Shown: positions 8,176 to 17,647 of the stretch, piece after piece
Numbering within the stretch: position 1 is the stretch's first letter
Layout: each line of letters opens with the position of its first letter
Assembly (NCBI GenBank): GCA_002438805.1
Contig: DJQV01000019.1
Location: 1-64,000 of the forward strand
DNA length: 64,000 bases
DNA from: Bacteroidales bacterium UBA6377
GTDB lineage: Bacteria; Bacteroidota; Bacteroidia; Bacteroidales; UBA932
Direction: 5' to 3'
The notes under the pieces: generated by a model
Told to the model about the DNA's origin: nothing
The model's input: the letters and a program-made list of their open reading frames with translations, nothing else
The model's database searches: none
Program-made: the position numbers and the translations under genes

Positions 8176-8510
8176 GAAAACTTGTAATTCTTCTGCTTTC
8201 CGCAGTACTTTTCGCGGGATGCGGAGTCGGGGTCTATACGCTTTCCAGCGGCAAGGCTGATGAGACCTGCCTGTCGTTCACTGATTCCCTAGGTGCTCCG
8301 CTCACAGTAAGAGTCGATGGTGACGATTACCGTCTATACGCTGTCAAGGAATCTTCATGGCGCAGAGACAGGGACATCAAGGCTACGGCGGAGAATACGC
8401 TCTATCTTGTTCCCGGCACCCATAATATAGAGGTTTACAGCGGATCTGTCCGTGTCTACAGCAAGACCATATTCATTTCCGCTGGGGAGCATAAGGTCGT
8501 CTGCCTATGA
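8172..8510 (+). CDS. Small lipoprotein of the CsgG cluster
   Basis: 112 aa with a type II signal peptide and lipobox (LLFAGC at about 12-17). The mature part is predicted beta-strand, ending with IFISAGEHKVVCL, similar in style to PEGA-like carriers. I do not recognise a named family. It is coupled to both neighbours by ATGA overlaps, so it probably acts with the CsgG-like protein in the outer membrane. It is the extra member compared with the three-gene CsgG-DUF4810-DUF799 arrangement known from proteobacteria. Confidence 0.7.
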   Translation: MRKLVILLLSAVLFAGCGVGVYTLSSGKADETCLSFTDSLGAPLTVRVDGDDYRLYAVKESSWRRDRDIKATAENTLYLVPGTHNIEVYSGSVRVYSKTIFISAGEHKVVCL

Positions 8511-8950
8511 GACCGGCGCTTGTGCTTCTGGCATCCGCCCTGCTTCTGTCCTCATGCGGGACAACTGTTGGCTTGTATAACTGGGGCCCTTCAAGTGACG
8601 GAGCGAGCGGCTATGAGAGTGCCGCATACCGCAACTACAAGGAACGCACACCGGAAAGCATCTGCAATCTCATATATGTATATGAAATGATGGTGTCACG
8701 CCCGGACGGGACGCGGAAGATGCCCCCTCCGGGGATTTGCGCCGAGTATGGTTATCTTCTTCTCCAGCCGGATGTCGCCGACGTGTTCTACCACAACGCC
8801 AGCGACCGTCAGCGCCGCCTATTCGGCAATCTGACCGACTACTCCGGACTGTTCCGCGAGCGTGGCGAGGAGATGCTGAGATTGGAAATGATCAATTATC
8901 CGGAGTCCGCCACATTTGTCGGCCCGTTGCTTAAACGTCTGGCCTTATGA
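8507..8950 (+). CDS. DUF4810 lipoprotein
   Basis: 147 aa. Lipobox LLSSC at residues 13-17. The mature part starts with LYNWG and continues with a YRNYKERTPESI segment and PPPGICAEYGYLLL, the recognisable pattern of DUF4810 lipoproteins; the rest looks helical, like a short TPR-type scaffold. Function unknown in the family. It is the usual partner of CsgG-like and DUF799 lipoproteins. ATGA overlaps on both sides. Confidence 0.75.
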   Translation: MRPALVLLASALLLSSCGTTVGLYNWGPSSDGASGYESAAYRNYKERTPESICNLIYVYEMMVSRPDGTRKMPPPGICAEYGYLLLQPDVADVFYHNASDRQRRLFGNLTDYSGLFRERGEEMLRLEMINYPESATFVGPLLKRLAL

Positions 8951-9657
8951 TAAGATTCGCTTCTTGCAGTTTGTTCGGGAGAGCCTTTGCTGTGCTTATG
9001 TCAGCCTTGATGCTCGTTTCATGCGGCATCTCCAACAAGGTCGCGCAGACGCGTGAGAGCCTGTATCCGGGGATGTACGAAGAGAAACCTCTCGTGCTGC
9101 TGGTGATGCCGCCAATCAACAACACTACCAACGTTGAGGCTAAGGATCTGCTGTACACCTCCATCAGCCGTCCTTTGGCTGATGCCGGCTATTACGTGGT
9201 CTCGCCTCTGCTTGCCCTCGATGTGCTTAAGGCGGAGAGTGCTTATGATGCAGAACTCTTTGAAAATGCCTCGCTCGAACCTTTCCGCAAATTCTTCGGG
9301 GCTGATGCCGTAGTGTTCTCCCAGATTGACTCCTGGGAGAAATCCGGATTGGGCATTTCCACAAAGATCAGATACTTCATACGCTCGGCGGCGACAGGGG
9401 AAGTGCTTTTTGACAGGACCTGCAATCTCTATCTGGATTGTTCCATAAACAGCGGCACCAATACCATCATCGGCATGCTTGTCGATCTTGCCGCTTCGGC
9501 CATTTTGACAGCTCTGACGGACCAGATTGAAGCGGCCAGGATGGCAAATCGCTATATCTTCGAGGACTTGCCACGCGGCAAATACAGTTCCTCTTATCAG
9601 GCAGACCAGAATGTGGTGGCCAGCGACCCCAACATCTCAACAACAGTGACGAGGTGA
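8947..9657 (+). CDS. GNA1162/DUF799 lipoprotein
   Basis: 236 aa. Lipobox LMLVSC in the signal peptide. The mature protein contains YPGMYEEKPLVLLVMPPINN, NVEAKDLLY, ESAYDAELFENASLEPFRK and GADAVVFSQIDSW, which together are diagnostic of the DUF799 family (Neisseria GNA1162), an outer-membrane lipoprotein with a TolB-N-like fold. Last gene of the operon; its start overlaps the DUF4810 stop. The role is unknown; the conserved gene trio suggests one envelope complex. Confidence 0.85.
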   Translation: MIRFASCSLFGRAFAVLMSALMLVSCGISNKVAQTRESLYPGMYEEKPLVLLVMPPINNTTNVEAKDLLYTSISRPLADAGYYVVSPLLALDVLKAESAYDAELFENASLEPFRKFFGADAVVFSQIDSWEKSGLGISTKIRYFIRSAATGEVLFDRTCNLYLDCSINSGTNTIIGMLVDLAASAILTALTDQIEAARMANRYIFEDLPRGKYSSSYQADQNVVASDPNISTTVTR

Positions 9658-9743
9658 TATTCTATGGACTTTCTCCCGGAGACTGCTCCCTTGCGTGAAA
9701 ACAGACGCTGCAGCAGTTCACGGCGAGGATGAAGGAAAATTGT

Positions 9744-9751
9744 TATTTTTG
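9744..9751 (+). promoter_or_regulatory. -7 element that fixes the ThrE start
   Basis: TATTTTTG ends 4 nt before ATG 9756. The longer open frame starting at ATG 9729 would contain this promoter inside the coding sequence, so 9756 is the likely start and the message is close to leaderless. Confidence 0.6.
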
Positions 9752-9755
9752 CGCC

Positions 9756-11021
9756 ATGGAAGAGAGGAACGAGACGGCTGAAGTGCTGGAGACGGCTTCG
9801 ATTGCCGGACATATTCTCCTTGAGAACGGGGCTGAGATTTCCCGGGTAGAGGACACGATGGCGCGGATTTCGTCCCATTACGGAGTGGATTCAGGTCATT
9901 TTTTCGTGCTCAGCAATGGCATCTTCACGACCGGATCTTCTGGAAAATATGCCAATGTGGAGTTCATCCCGATTCGCGGCATACAGCTTTCCAAGGTGGT
10001 GGAGGTCAACAGTTTGAGTTACGAAATCGCGGCCGGCAAATACACCCTGGCCCAGGCACGCAAGCATCTTGAGGCAATCCGGGACGGGGCCGGAAAACCT
10101 GCGTGGGAACAGATTGCCGGTTCTGCTTTCGGGGCTTCCGGGTTCTGTGCCGTTTTCGGCGGCGGCTTCATGGACTGCGCTGCGGCTTTCGTCGTGGGGG
10201 CGCTGCTGTATGTGTTTTCCATATTTGTCAGCGGCAAGTATCTTTCAAAGATAGTCGGAGGTATCAGCAATGCACTGTTTGCTACACTTTTGTGCGTAGC
10301 CTCCTACAGGATCGGCTTCGGGGAAAGTCTGAGCAACATTATAATAGGTGCGGTCATGCCGCTGATTCCCGGGGTGCCGTTTGTCAACGGGGTGAGGGAT
10401 CTTGCAAACTCGGACTACATTGCCGGATTGACCCGCCTGACCGATGCCATGCTGGGCTTCATCTGCATAGCACTCGGGGTGAGTATCGCTTTCGTCACGG
10501 ATGGGGCCGTGTCCGGAGGGATGATTGAACTCTCCGGCATGACCGTGAACCCGCAGACGGCAGGGTTGCTCTGGCAGATGCTGGCGGCGTTCGTGGGCAC
10601 GCTGGCTTTCGCCGTGCTTTTCGGTGCTCCGCGCAAAGAGTATGTCGCTTCTGGACTCATCGGGGCCATTGGCTGGGGGCTATTTCTGGCAATGACCAGA
10701 TATTGCCTTGTCGGGGCAACGGTGGCTATAGTCCTGTCCACCATAGTGATCTGCATCCTGTCCCGCTACGTGGCGGTGCTGCACAAGTGCCCTAGCACGG
10801 TCTTCGTGCTGTGCGGCATCTTCCCTCTTGTCCCGGGGGCAGGGGTGTTCTGGTTCACCTACTACCTGCTGTCCAGCCAGTTTGCGCTCTCACTCTCCAC
10901 CGGATTTGTGGCCGCCAAAGGGGCAATCGCCATTGTCCTCGGCATCATACTCGCCATGGAACTGCCGCAGCGGCTGTTTTCCCGCAAGGCCGTGACCACG
11001 CGGAGAACGTCCGGGTTATAG
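9756..11021 (+). CDS. thrE: ThrE-type threonine/serine exporter, two-domain
   Basis: 421 aa. The N-terminal soluble region (about 1-110, ILLENGAEISRVEDTMARI) is the DUF1212/PF06738 domain and is followed by about ten hydrophobic helices; the second half is the ThrE_2 (PF12821) module. Fused architecture as in Corynebacterium ThrE, which exports threonine and serine; many bacteria split the two parts into YjjP and YjjB. Monocistronic, with its own promoter. The stop codon TAG lies inside the repeated 15-mer at 11010-11024, so the C-terminal residues SGL are encoded by the repeat. Confidence 0.85.
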   Translation: MEERNETAEVLETASIAGHILLENGAEISRVEDTMARISSHYGVDSGHFFVLSNGIFTTGSSGKYANVEFIPIRGIQLSKVVEVNSLSYEIAAGKYTLAQARKHLEAIRDGAGKPAWEQIAGSAFGASGFCAVFGGGFMDCAAAFVVGALLYVFSIFVSGKYLSKIVGGISNALFATLLCVASYRIGFGESLSNIIIGAVMPLIPGVPFVNGVRDLANSDYIAGLTRLTDAMLGFICIALGVSIAFVTDGAVSGGMIELSGMTVNPQTAGLLWQMLAAFVGTLAFAVLFGAPRKEYVASGLIGAIGWGLFLAMTRYCLVGATVAIVLSTIVICILSRYVAVLHKCPSTVFVLCGIFPLVPGAGVFWFTYYLLSSQFALSLSTGFVAAKGAIAIVLGIILAMELPQRLFSRKAVTTRRTSGL

Positions 11022-11024
11022 CAT
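11010..11024. repeat. Second copy of the 15-mer TCCGGGTTATAGCAT
   Basis: Identical to 7122-7136, the left arm of the palindrome. Here it is a half-site without its inverted partner and it supplies the thrE stop codon. Confidence 0.7.
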
Positions 11025-11103
11025 CCGGTTTGGGACAAAAGCAAAACGGAAAGAAACAGTTGATTTGATGCAAATCCTCCCCGTTCCGTAACGAATATTT
11101 AAC

Positions 11104-11111
11104 TATATTTG
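11104..11111 (+). promoter_or_regulatory. -7 element of the hut operon
   Basis: TATATTTG followed by GC. No clear TTG at -33 (GTTCC is there instead). ATG 11138 lies 26 nt downstream. No operator-like inverted repeat and no hutC-type regulator gene is seen nearby. Confidence 0.55.
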
Positions 11112-11137
11112 GCCTGCTAACACATTTTTTGTCCTAT

Positions 11138-12862
11138 ATGAAGAGAATCGTCGAATGCGTGCCGAACTTCAGCGAAGGCCGCAACAAAGATGTAATCAAC
11201 AAGATAGCCGCCGCCATCACCGGCGCCGCATCTCCCGTCACAGGTGAAAAAGTCAAACTTCTCGACATCGACCCGGGCGAAGCCACCAACCGGACCGTGA
11301 TAACCTTCGTCGGAAGTCCCGAAGCCGTCTGCGAGGCCGCGTTCCGCGGAGTGCAGAAAGCCCAGGAACTCATCGACATGAGACATCACCACGGGGCGCA
11401 CCCCCGCTCCGGGGCCACAGACGTGCTGCCGCTCATTCCGGTGGCCGGCATCAGTCTGGAAGAATGCGCACAGCTCTCACGCGAGCTGTCCAGACGCATC
11501 AGCGAAGAGCTCGGCATACCATGCTACTGCTACGAGGCCGCAGCCTTCAGGCCTGAGCGAAAGAACCTGGCCGTCTGCCGGGCAGGAGAATACGAAGCGC
11601 TTCCCGAGAAGATGGCTGACCCCTCACGCAGGCCGGACTTCGGGCCTAAGGAGTACAACGATACCGTAGCCAAGTCCGGAGCCAGCAATGTCGGAGCCCG
11701 CAACTTCCTGATAGCCGTCAACTTCAACCTCAACACCACCTCCACCCGCCGCGCCATGGCAGTGGCCTTCGACGTACGCGAGAAGGGCCGCAAGGCACGC
11801 GAGGGCGGTTCGCTCACCGGCAAGGTGCTCAAGGACGCCGAGGGGAAGGACATCTGGATCCCCGGCACGCTCAAGGGTTGCAAGGCAATCGGCTGGTACA
11901 TCGATGAATACGGCATCGCCCAGGTGTCGATGAACATCACCGACATCGCCGCCACCCCGCTCCACAAGGCATTTGAGGAGGTATGCCGCGCCGCTCAGGC
12001 ACGGGGCATGAGGGTCACCGGCACCGAGATTGTGGGCCTGGTGCCGAAAAGCGCACTTATCGATGCCGGCAAGTATTTTCTCGAGAAGCAGCAGCGCTCC
12101 ACAGGCATATCCGAAGAGGAGATAATGAAGATAGCCGTCAAATCGATGGGCCTGGACGACCTCAAGCCGTTCAACCCGCATGAGAAAGTCATCGAATACC
12201 TCATGCGCGACGAGGCTGAAGAAGCCAGGAGGCACAGGCTCATCAGAATGGATCTCAAGGCGTTCGCCGAGGAGACAGCATCCGAATCCCCCGCCCCGGG
12301 AGGAGGATCCATCTCCGCTTACATGGGAGCCTTGGGAGCCGCACTGGGCACTATGGTGGCCAATCTCTCCGCAGGCAAGAGAGGCTGGGATGAGAGATGG
12401 AAAGAGTTCTCCGACTGGGCGGATGAAGGCCAGAAGGTGATGAATGAACTCCTGGACCTCGTGGACGAGGACACCGCCGCCTTCGACAGGATCATGGAGG
12501 TGTTCAAGATGCCGAAAGGCAACGATGAGGAGAAGGCGGCACGCGCAGCCGCCCTCGAAGCCGCGACCCTCTACGCCGCGCAGGTGCCGCTCCGCACCAT
12601 GAAGACAGCACTAAAAGCACTCCCGATCGCCAAGGCCATGGCGGAGAAAGGCAACCCCGCCTCAGCGTCCGATGCCGGAGTAGGAGCCCTCGCAGCCACA
12701 GCGGCGATACGCGGAGCCCAGCTCAATGTGCGCATCAATTCGGCCGGACTCCAGGACAAGGAGGCAGCCGCAGAACTCAACGCCGAAGCCGATGCTCTCG
12801 CAGCTGAAGCCATGGAAATGCAAGATCAGATACTCGAAATCGTCAACAGCCATATACAATGA
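11138..12862 (+). CDS. ftcD: Bifunctional glutamate formiminotransferase / formimino-THF cyclodeaminase
   Basis: 574 aa. The N-terminal formiminotransferase domain (about 1-325) starts with RIVECVPNFSEGRN and holds the catalytic-histidine segment MRHHHGAHPRSGATD. The C-terminal cyclodeaminase domain (about 370-574) is helical with the marker ESPAPGGGSISAYMGALGAA. The enzyme moves the formimino group of N-formiminoglutamate to tetrahydrofolate, then releases ammonia to give 5,10-methenyl-THF. This replaces HutG. ATG 11138 is preferred over TTG 11129. The stop overlaps hutU by 4 nt. Confidence 0.95.
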   Translation: MKRIVECVPNFSEGRNKDVINKIAAAITGAASPVTGEKVKLLDIDPGEATNRTVITFVGSPEAVCEAAFRGVQKAQELIDMRHHHGAHPRSGATDVLPLIPVAGISLEECAQLSRELSRRISEELGIPCYCYEAAAFRPERKNLAVCRAGEYEALPEKMADPSRRPDFGPKEYNDTVAKSGASNVGARNFLIAVNFNLNTTSTRRAMAVAFDVREKGRKAREGGSLTGKVLKDAEGKDIWIPGTLKGCKAIGWYIDEYGIAQVSMNITDIAATPLHKAFEEVCRAAQARGMRVTGTEIVGLVPKSALIDAGKYFLEKQQRSTGISEEEIMKIAVKSMGLDDLKPFNPHEKVIEYLMRDEAEEARRHRLIRMDLKAFAEETASESPAPGGGSISAYMGALGAALGTMVANLSAGKRGWDERWKEFSDWADEGQKVMNELLDLVDEDTAAFDRIMEVFKMPKGNDEEKAARAAALEAATLYAAQVPLRTMKTALKALPIAKAMAEKGNPASASDAGVGALAATAAIRGAQLNVRINSAGLQDKEAAAELNAEADALAAEAMEMQDQILEIVNSHIQ

Positions 12863-14910
12863 ACAGCCCCGACCACCATCATCTGAGCTGGCAGGAGGAG
12901 ATACTTGAAGGCATCCCGTCCTACCTGCCTGAAGCCAAACCATACGCCCCCCTGATCAATCACGCCCCGAAGCGCAAGGACATCCTGAGCCGCAAGGAAA
13001 AGGCCCTCGCGCTCAAGAACGCCCTCCGCTACTTCCCCGAGGAACTCCACCCCGTGCTGGCCTCGGAGTTCGCGGCGGAACTTCGTGACTACGGCCGCAT
13101 ATACATGTACCGCTACCGCCCCTCAAACGAGATTCTGGCCCGTCCTATAGACCAGTACCCTGCACGGAGCCGTCAGGCGGCGGCCATTATGGCCATGATA
13201 CAGAACAACCTCGACCCGCGCGTGGCCCAGCACCCTCACGAGCTGATAACCTACGGAGGCAACGGATCCGTCTTCCAGAACTGGGCGCAGTACCGCCTTA
13301 CGATGCAGTATCTCGCACAGATGACTGACGAGCAGACGCTTTCGATGTACTCGGGCCTGCCGCTCGGACTTTTCCCGAGCCACAAGGACGCACCTCGCGT
13401 GGTGGTGACCAACGGCATGGTGATCCCCAACTACTCCAGCCGCGACGACTACGAGAGGTTCAACGCCCTCGGCGTATCACAGTACGGCCAGATGACCGCA
13501 GGCTCCTATATGTATATAGGTCCGCAGGGCATCGTGCACGGCACCACAATCACAGTGATGAACGCCGCCAGGATGCAGCTCCGCAAGCGCGGGCTGGAAG
13601 GCACGGCGGAGCAGATGCGTGGAACGCTCTTTGTCACCGCAGGTCTCGGAGGTATGTCCGGCGCGCAGCCCAAGGCCGGCGACATCGCCGGAGTAGTGAG
13701 CATCACGGCGGAAATCAACCCGCTGGCGGCACGCAAGCGCTATGACCAGGGTTGGGTTGACGAGCTGTACGAAGACCTGGATGAACTCATACCGCGCATA
13801 CGCAAGGCCGTGCAGGACAAGGAGGTCGTATCATTGGCCTACATCGGCAATGTAGTTGACCTCTGGGAAAGGCTTACAGATGAAGGCATCAAGGTTGACC
13901 TCGGTTCAGACCAGACCTCCCTGCACAACCCGTGGGCCGGGGGCTACTACCCGGCAGGGCTGAGCTTCGAAGAGGCCAAGCGGATGATGGCTGACGACCC
14001 GGAGGCGTTCAAACAGGCCGTACAGGCTTCACTGAGGCGTCAGGTAGCAGCGATCAACAGACTTACAGCCAAGGGGATGTATTTCTTCGACTACGGCAAC
14101 GCCTTCCTTCTGGAGAGCTCCCGCGCCGGAGCGGACATCCTGAGGGAAGACGGATCTTTCCGCTACCCTTCTTACGTGGAAGACATCATGGGCCCGCTCT
14201 ACTTCGACTACGGCTTCGGCCCGTTCCGCTGGGTCTGCATGTCTGAAGATCCGCAGGATCTCGCCAAGACAGATGCTCTCGCTGTCAATGTGCTGAAAAA
14301 ACTCGCCGGACAGGCCCCTGATGAGATCCGGAGCCAGATGCAGGACAACATCCACTGGATCGAGGAAGCCGGCAGGAACCATCTTGTGGTGGGCTCACAG
14401 GCCAGGATTCTCTACGCCGACTGCCTTGGACGCACACAGATAGCCCTCGCGTTCAACGATGCCATCCGCAGCGGTGAGATCAGCGCCCCGATAGTGCTGG
14501 GCCGCGACCACCACGACGTCTCCGGCACGGACTCCCCTTTCAGGGAAACATCCAACATCTATGACGGCTCGCGCTACACCGCCGACATGGCTGTGCAGAA
14601 CGTCATCGGCGACTCTTTCCGCGGCGCCACCTGGGTGTCCATCCACAACGGAGGCGGAGTCGGCTGGGGAGAAGTGATCAACGGAGGATTCGGGATGGTC
14701 ATAGACGGCTCCGATGACTCCGCGCGGCACATACGGCAGATGCTTTTCTGGGATGTCAACAACGGCATAGCGCGCCGCAGCTGGGCCCGCAACAGCGGCG
14801 CCGTCAGCGCCATCCTCAGAGAGATGCAGCGCACTCCGCAACTTAAAGTAACGATGCCTGTAACAGCAGACGACACACTTATAAACAATGCTTTAGACTC
14901 AGAACTATGA
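12859..14910 (+). CDS. hutU: Urocanate hydratase (long Bacteroidota type)
   Basis: 683 aa, longer than the roughly 555 aa of the Pseudomonas enzyme. NAD-binding segment GLGGMSGAQPKA is intact. Other urocanase blocks seen are DQTSLHNPWAGGYYPAG, APIVLGRDHHDVSGTDSPF and WVSIHNGGGVGWGEVINGG. It converts urocanate to imidazolonepropionate in the cytosol. ATGA overlaps join it to ftcD and hutH. The extra length is spread over the N-terminus and internal insertions and is probably lineage-typical. Confidence 0.93.
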   Translation: MNSPDHHHLSWQEEILEGIPSYLPEAKPYAPLINHAPKRKDILSRKEKALALKNALRYFPEELHPVLASEFAAELRDYGRIYMYRYRPSNEILARPIDQYPARSRQAAAIMAMIQNNLDPRVAQHPHELITYGGNGSVFQNWAQYRLTMQYLAQMTDEQTLSMYSGLPLGLFPSHKDAPRVVVTNGMVIPNYSSRDDYERFNALGVSQYGQMTAGSYMYIGPQGIVHGTTITVMNAARMQLRKRGLEGTAEQMRGTLFVTAGLGGMSGAQPKAGDIAGVVSITAEINPLAARKRYDQGWVDELYEDLDELIPRIRKAVQDKEVVSLAYIGNVVDLWERLTDEGIKVDLGSDQTSLHNPWAGGYYPAGLSFEEAKRMMADDPEAFKQAVQASLRRQVAAINRLTAKGMYFFDYGNAFLLESSRAGADILREDGSFRYPSYVEDIMGPLYFDYGFGPFRWVCMSEDPQDLAKTDALAVNVLKKLAGQAPDEIRSQMQDNIHWIEEAGRNHLVVGSQARILYADCLGRTQIALAFNDAIRSGEISAPIVLGRDHHDVSGTDSPFRETSNIYDGSRYTADMAVQNVIGDSFRGATWVSIHNGGGVGWGEVINGGFGMVIDGSDDSARHIRQMLFWDVNNGIARRSWARNSGAVSAILREMQRTPQLKVTMPVTADDTLINNALDSEL

Positions 14911-16403
14911 CACATCACATTTCACCGGAACACATCACCCTCGACAAGGTAAAGGAAATAATCGACAGCCGCGCACAGCTCGCCCTGTCAGAAGAGTCCG
15001 TTGTGGCGATAGAAAAATGCCGCCGCTACCTTGACACCAAGATGGAGGACATCGGCCGGCCGGTCTACGGAGTGACCACAGGCTTCGGCTCACTGTGCAA
15101 TGTCACGATTCCAGAGGACAAGCTTTCCCAGCTCCAGTACAACCTGGTAGTATCCCACGCCTGCGGCTCGGGTGAGACCGTACGCCCGGAGATAGTCAGG
15201 CTGATGCTTCTCCTGAAGATACAGTCCCTCTCATACGGCCACTCCGGCGCCCAGCTCGCCACAGTGCAGCGGCTCATCGACATGTTCAACCACGACATCC
15301 TCCCAGTAGTCTACCAGCACGGCTCGCTCGGCGCCTCCGGAGATCTCGCACCTCTTGCACACCTGTCCCTGCCGTTGCTGGGACTTGGAGAAGTACTCTA
15401 CAAGGGCAAGATCCGCCCGAGCGCTGAAGTCGCCTCAGAATTCGGCTGGCAGCCGATCACCCTCCAGTCCAAAGAGGGGCTGGCCCTGCTCAACGGCACC
15501 CAGTTCATGAGCGCGCACGCAGTGTGGAGCCTGCTGAAAGCAAAACGCCTCTCCAGATGGGCTGACTACATCGGAGCCATCTCTCTGGACGCATACGATG
15601 GGCGCATAGAGCCTTTCTATGCCCTCACCCACCGGCTCCGCCCGCACCGGGGACAGATCGAGACAGGAGACAGGTTCATGCATCTGCTTGAGGGAAGCGA
15701 ACTTATACGTCGCGACAAAGTCCATGTACAGGACCCTTACTCGTTCCGCTGCATCCCTCAGGTACACGGGGCGGTCAAAGACTGCATACGCTATGTGGAA
15801 TCAGTCATCGAGACGGAGATCAACAGCACAACCGACAACCCCAACGTCTTCCCGGACGAGGACATGATCATCTCGGCAGGCAACTTCCACGGCGAGCCGA
15901 TAGCCCTGCCTATGGATTCTCTGGCCGTGGCAATGTCAGAACTCGCCAGCATCTCCGAGCGCCGCACCTACCGCCTAATCTCGGGCCAGAGAGGACTCCC
16001 CGCATTTCTGGTGGCCAGGCCGGGGCTCAACAGCGGATTCATGATCCCCCAGTACACGGCCGCATCCATAGTCAGCCAGAACAAAGGCCTATGCTGGCCG
16101 GCTTCCTGCGACTCCATCCCGTCATCCCAGGGGCAGGAAGACCACGTGAGCATGGGCTCCAACTCCGCCACCAAACTTGTCCGGATCATGGACAACGTGG
16201 AAGAAGTGCTGGGAATCGAACTCCTCAACGCCACTCAGGCACTTGAGTTCCGCCGCCCAGCCAAAACTTCAGCGGTACTTGAGAAAATAGTGGAGGAATA
16301 CCGCAGGCAGGTCCCGTTCGTGGACGACGACAGCTATCTTCATCCGCTCATCCAGAAATCAATAGACTTCCTGCGCAATGAAGACCTTATTCGTCAATAT
16401 TAA
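14907..16403 (+). CDS. hutH: Histidine ammonia-lyase
   Basis: 498 aa. The MIO-forming tripeptide Ala-Ser-Gly is at 143-145 (LGASGDLAPLAHLSLPL), matching Ser143 of Pseudomonas HutH by position. YGVTTGFGSL near residue 53 carries the catalytic tyrosine. It deaminates histidine to urocanate. Length is normal. The start overlaps hutU (ATGA), and the 3' end overlaps hutI by 26 nt. Confidence 0.95.
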   Translation: MTHHISPEHITLDKVKEIIDSRAQLALSEESVVAIEKCRRYLDTKMEDIGRPVYGVTTGFGSLCNVTIPEDKLSQLQYNLVVSHACGSGETVRPEIVRLMLLLKIQSLSYGHSGAQLATVQRLIDMFNHDILPVVYQHGSLGASGDLAPLAHLSLPLLGLGEVLYKGKIRPSAEVASEFGWQPITLQSKEGLALLNGTQFMSAHAVWSLLKAKRLSRWADYIGAISLDAYDGRIEPFYALTHRLRPHRGQIETGDRFMHLLEGSELIRRDKVHVQDPYSFRCIPQVHGAVKDCIRYVESVIETEINSTTDNPNVFPDEDMIISAGNFHGEPIALPMDSLAVAMSELASISERRTYRLISGQRGLPAFLVARPGLNSGFMIPQYTAASIVSQNKGLCWPASCDSIPSSQGQEDHVSMGSNSATKLVRIMDNVEEVLGIELLNATQALEFRRPAKTSAVLEKIVEEYRRQVPFVDDDSYLHPLIQKSIDFLRNEDLIRQY

Positions 16404-17616
16404 AGAACTGACTGGCATCACCCCCGCCGGCACCCTGCGCCTGCAGGGGGATGAGATGTCCCGTACCGGAAGCATCCACAATGCCTGGCTCAGCATGGAC
16501 GGAGAGTTCATCTCCGGTTTCGGGCCCATGTCCGGCTGTCCGAAAGGGCATTTCGACTTCAGGGTGGACGCATCCGGATGCATGATGCTGCCTTCGTTCT
16601 GCGACTCCCACAGCCACATAGTCTATGCCGGCTCGCGTGAGGAGGAATTCATCGACAAGATCAACGGTCTCAGTTACGAGGAGATAGCCGCACGAGGCGG
16701 CGGAATCCTCAACTCTGCCGACCTTCTGCACTCCACCGATGAGGACTCTCTCTACCGCCAGAGCCTTGAAAGGGTCAAGGAGATGATGGAGAAAGGAAGC
16801 GGAGCCATAGAGATAAAGAGCGGCTACGGCCTTACAGTCGAGGACGAGCTCAAGATGCTGCGCGTTATAAGGCGCATAAGGGAGAGCGTCCCGGCTGTGA
16901 TACGCGCCACTTTCCTCGGCGCCCACGCGGTAGGCCGGGATTTCTCCGGATGCAAGGATGACTATGTCTCACTGATAATCAGGGAGATGATTCCGCGTGT
17001 GGCGGAGGAGGGACTGGCGGAGTTCATAGACGTTTTCTGCGACGACGGCTTCTTCAGCCCGGAGGACATGGATCTGATCCTCACGGCAGGAGAACGCTTC
17101 GGACTGCGCGGCAAGGTACACATTGACGAGATAGCTGTCATCGGAGGCATGCACGTGGCTCTTAAGCACAAGGTTCTTTCTGTTGACCATCTGGAACATA
17201 CATCAGAGGTGGGAATGGCCCTCCTGCGGGACAGCGAGACCATGCCGACAATGCTCCCGGGTTCTTCGTTTTTCCTCGGACTCCCCTACGCCCGCGCACG
17301 GGACTTCATAGCGGGCGGTCTCGGCATCGCCCTGGCAAGCGACTTCAACCCAGGCTCCTCCCCGTCAGGTGACATGCGCATGGTGATGGCGCAGGCCTGC
17401 ATCAAGATGCGGCTTACCCCGGTGCAGGCGCTCAACGCCTGCACCATCAACGGGGCTTACGCCATGGGGGTCAGTGACATCTGCGGTTCAGTTGAAGTCG
17501 GCAAGCTCGCCAACCTCATACTGACACGCCCCATACCGTCGCTGGGCTTCATCCCCTACTGCTACTCAACCCCGTTCATAAGGACCCATTACATCAAGGG
17601 GAAGCCTCTGGAATGA
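16378..17616 (+). CDS. hutI: Imidazolonepropionase
   Basis: 412-aa amidohydrolase. Metal-binding HxH is in CDSHSHIVYAGSREEEF; further ligands are in FLGAHAVGRDF, KVHIDEIA and the Asp of ALASDFNPGSSPSG. It opens the imidazolone ring to N-formiminoglutamate, which FtcD then uses, so the four genes encode histidine to glutamate completely. The start at 16378 lies 26 nt inside hutH; the expected N-terminus (LFVNIKELTG) begins right there, so the overlap is believed. Confidence 0.94.
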   Translation: MKTLFVNIKELTGITPAGTLRLQGDEMSRTGSIHNAWLSMDGEFISGFGPMSGCPKGHFDFRVDASGCMMLPSFCDSHSHIVYAGSREEEFIDKINGLSYEEIAARGGGILNSADLLHSTDEDSLYRQSLERVKEMMEKGSGAIEIKSGYGLTVEDELKMLRVIRRIRESVPAVIRATFLGAHAVGRDFSGCKDDYVSLIIREMIPRVAEEGLAEFIDVFCDDGFFSPEDMDLILTAGERFGLRGKVHIDEIAVIGGMHVALKHKVLSVDHLEHTSEVGMALLRDSETMPTMLPGSSFFLGLPYARARDFIAGGLGIALASDFNPGSSPSGDMRMVMAQACIKMRLTPVQALNACTINGAYAMGVSDICGSVEVGKLANLILTRPIPSLGFIPYCYSTPFIRTHYIKGKPLE

Positions 17617-17617
17617 T

Positions 17618-17642
17618 CAAGGGGCCGCTTGACGGCCCCTTG
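17618..17642. terminator. Stem-loop between hutI and CE15 gene
   Basis: Perfect 10-bp stem CAAGGGGCCG / CGGCCCCTTG with loop CTTGA, placed 2 nt after the hutI stop and 6 nt before the end of the convergent CE15 gene. It lacks a T-tract on either strand, so a bidirectional hairpin terminator is likely but not certain. Confidence 0.65.
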
Positions 17643-17647
17643 AAACT

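Noticed and set aside
7294..9657. Curli secretion operon
   Set aside because: No csgA/B/E/F-like genes; the companions DUF4810 and DUF799 define a different conserved cluster.
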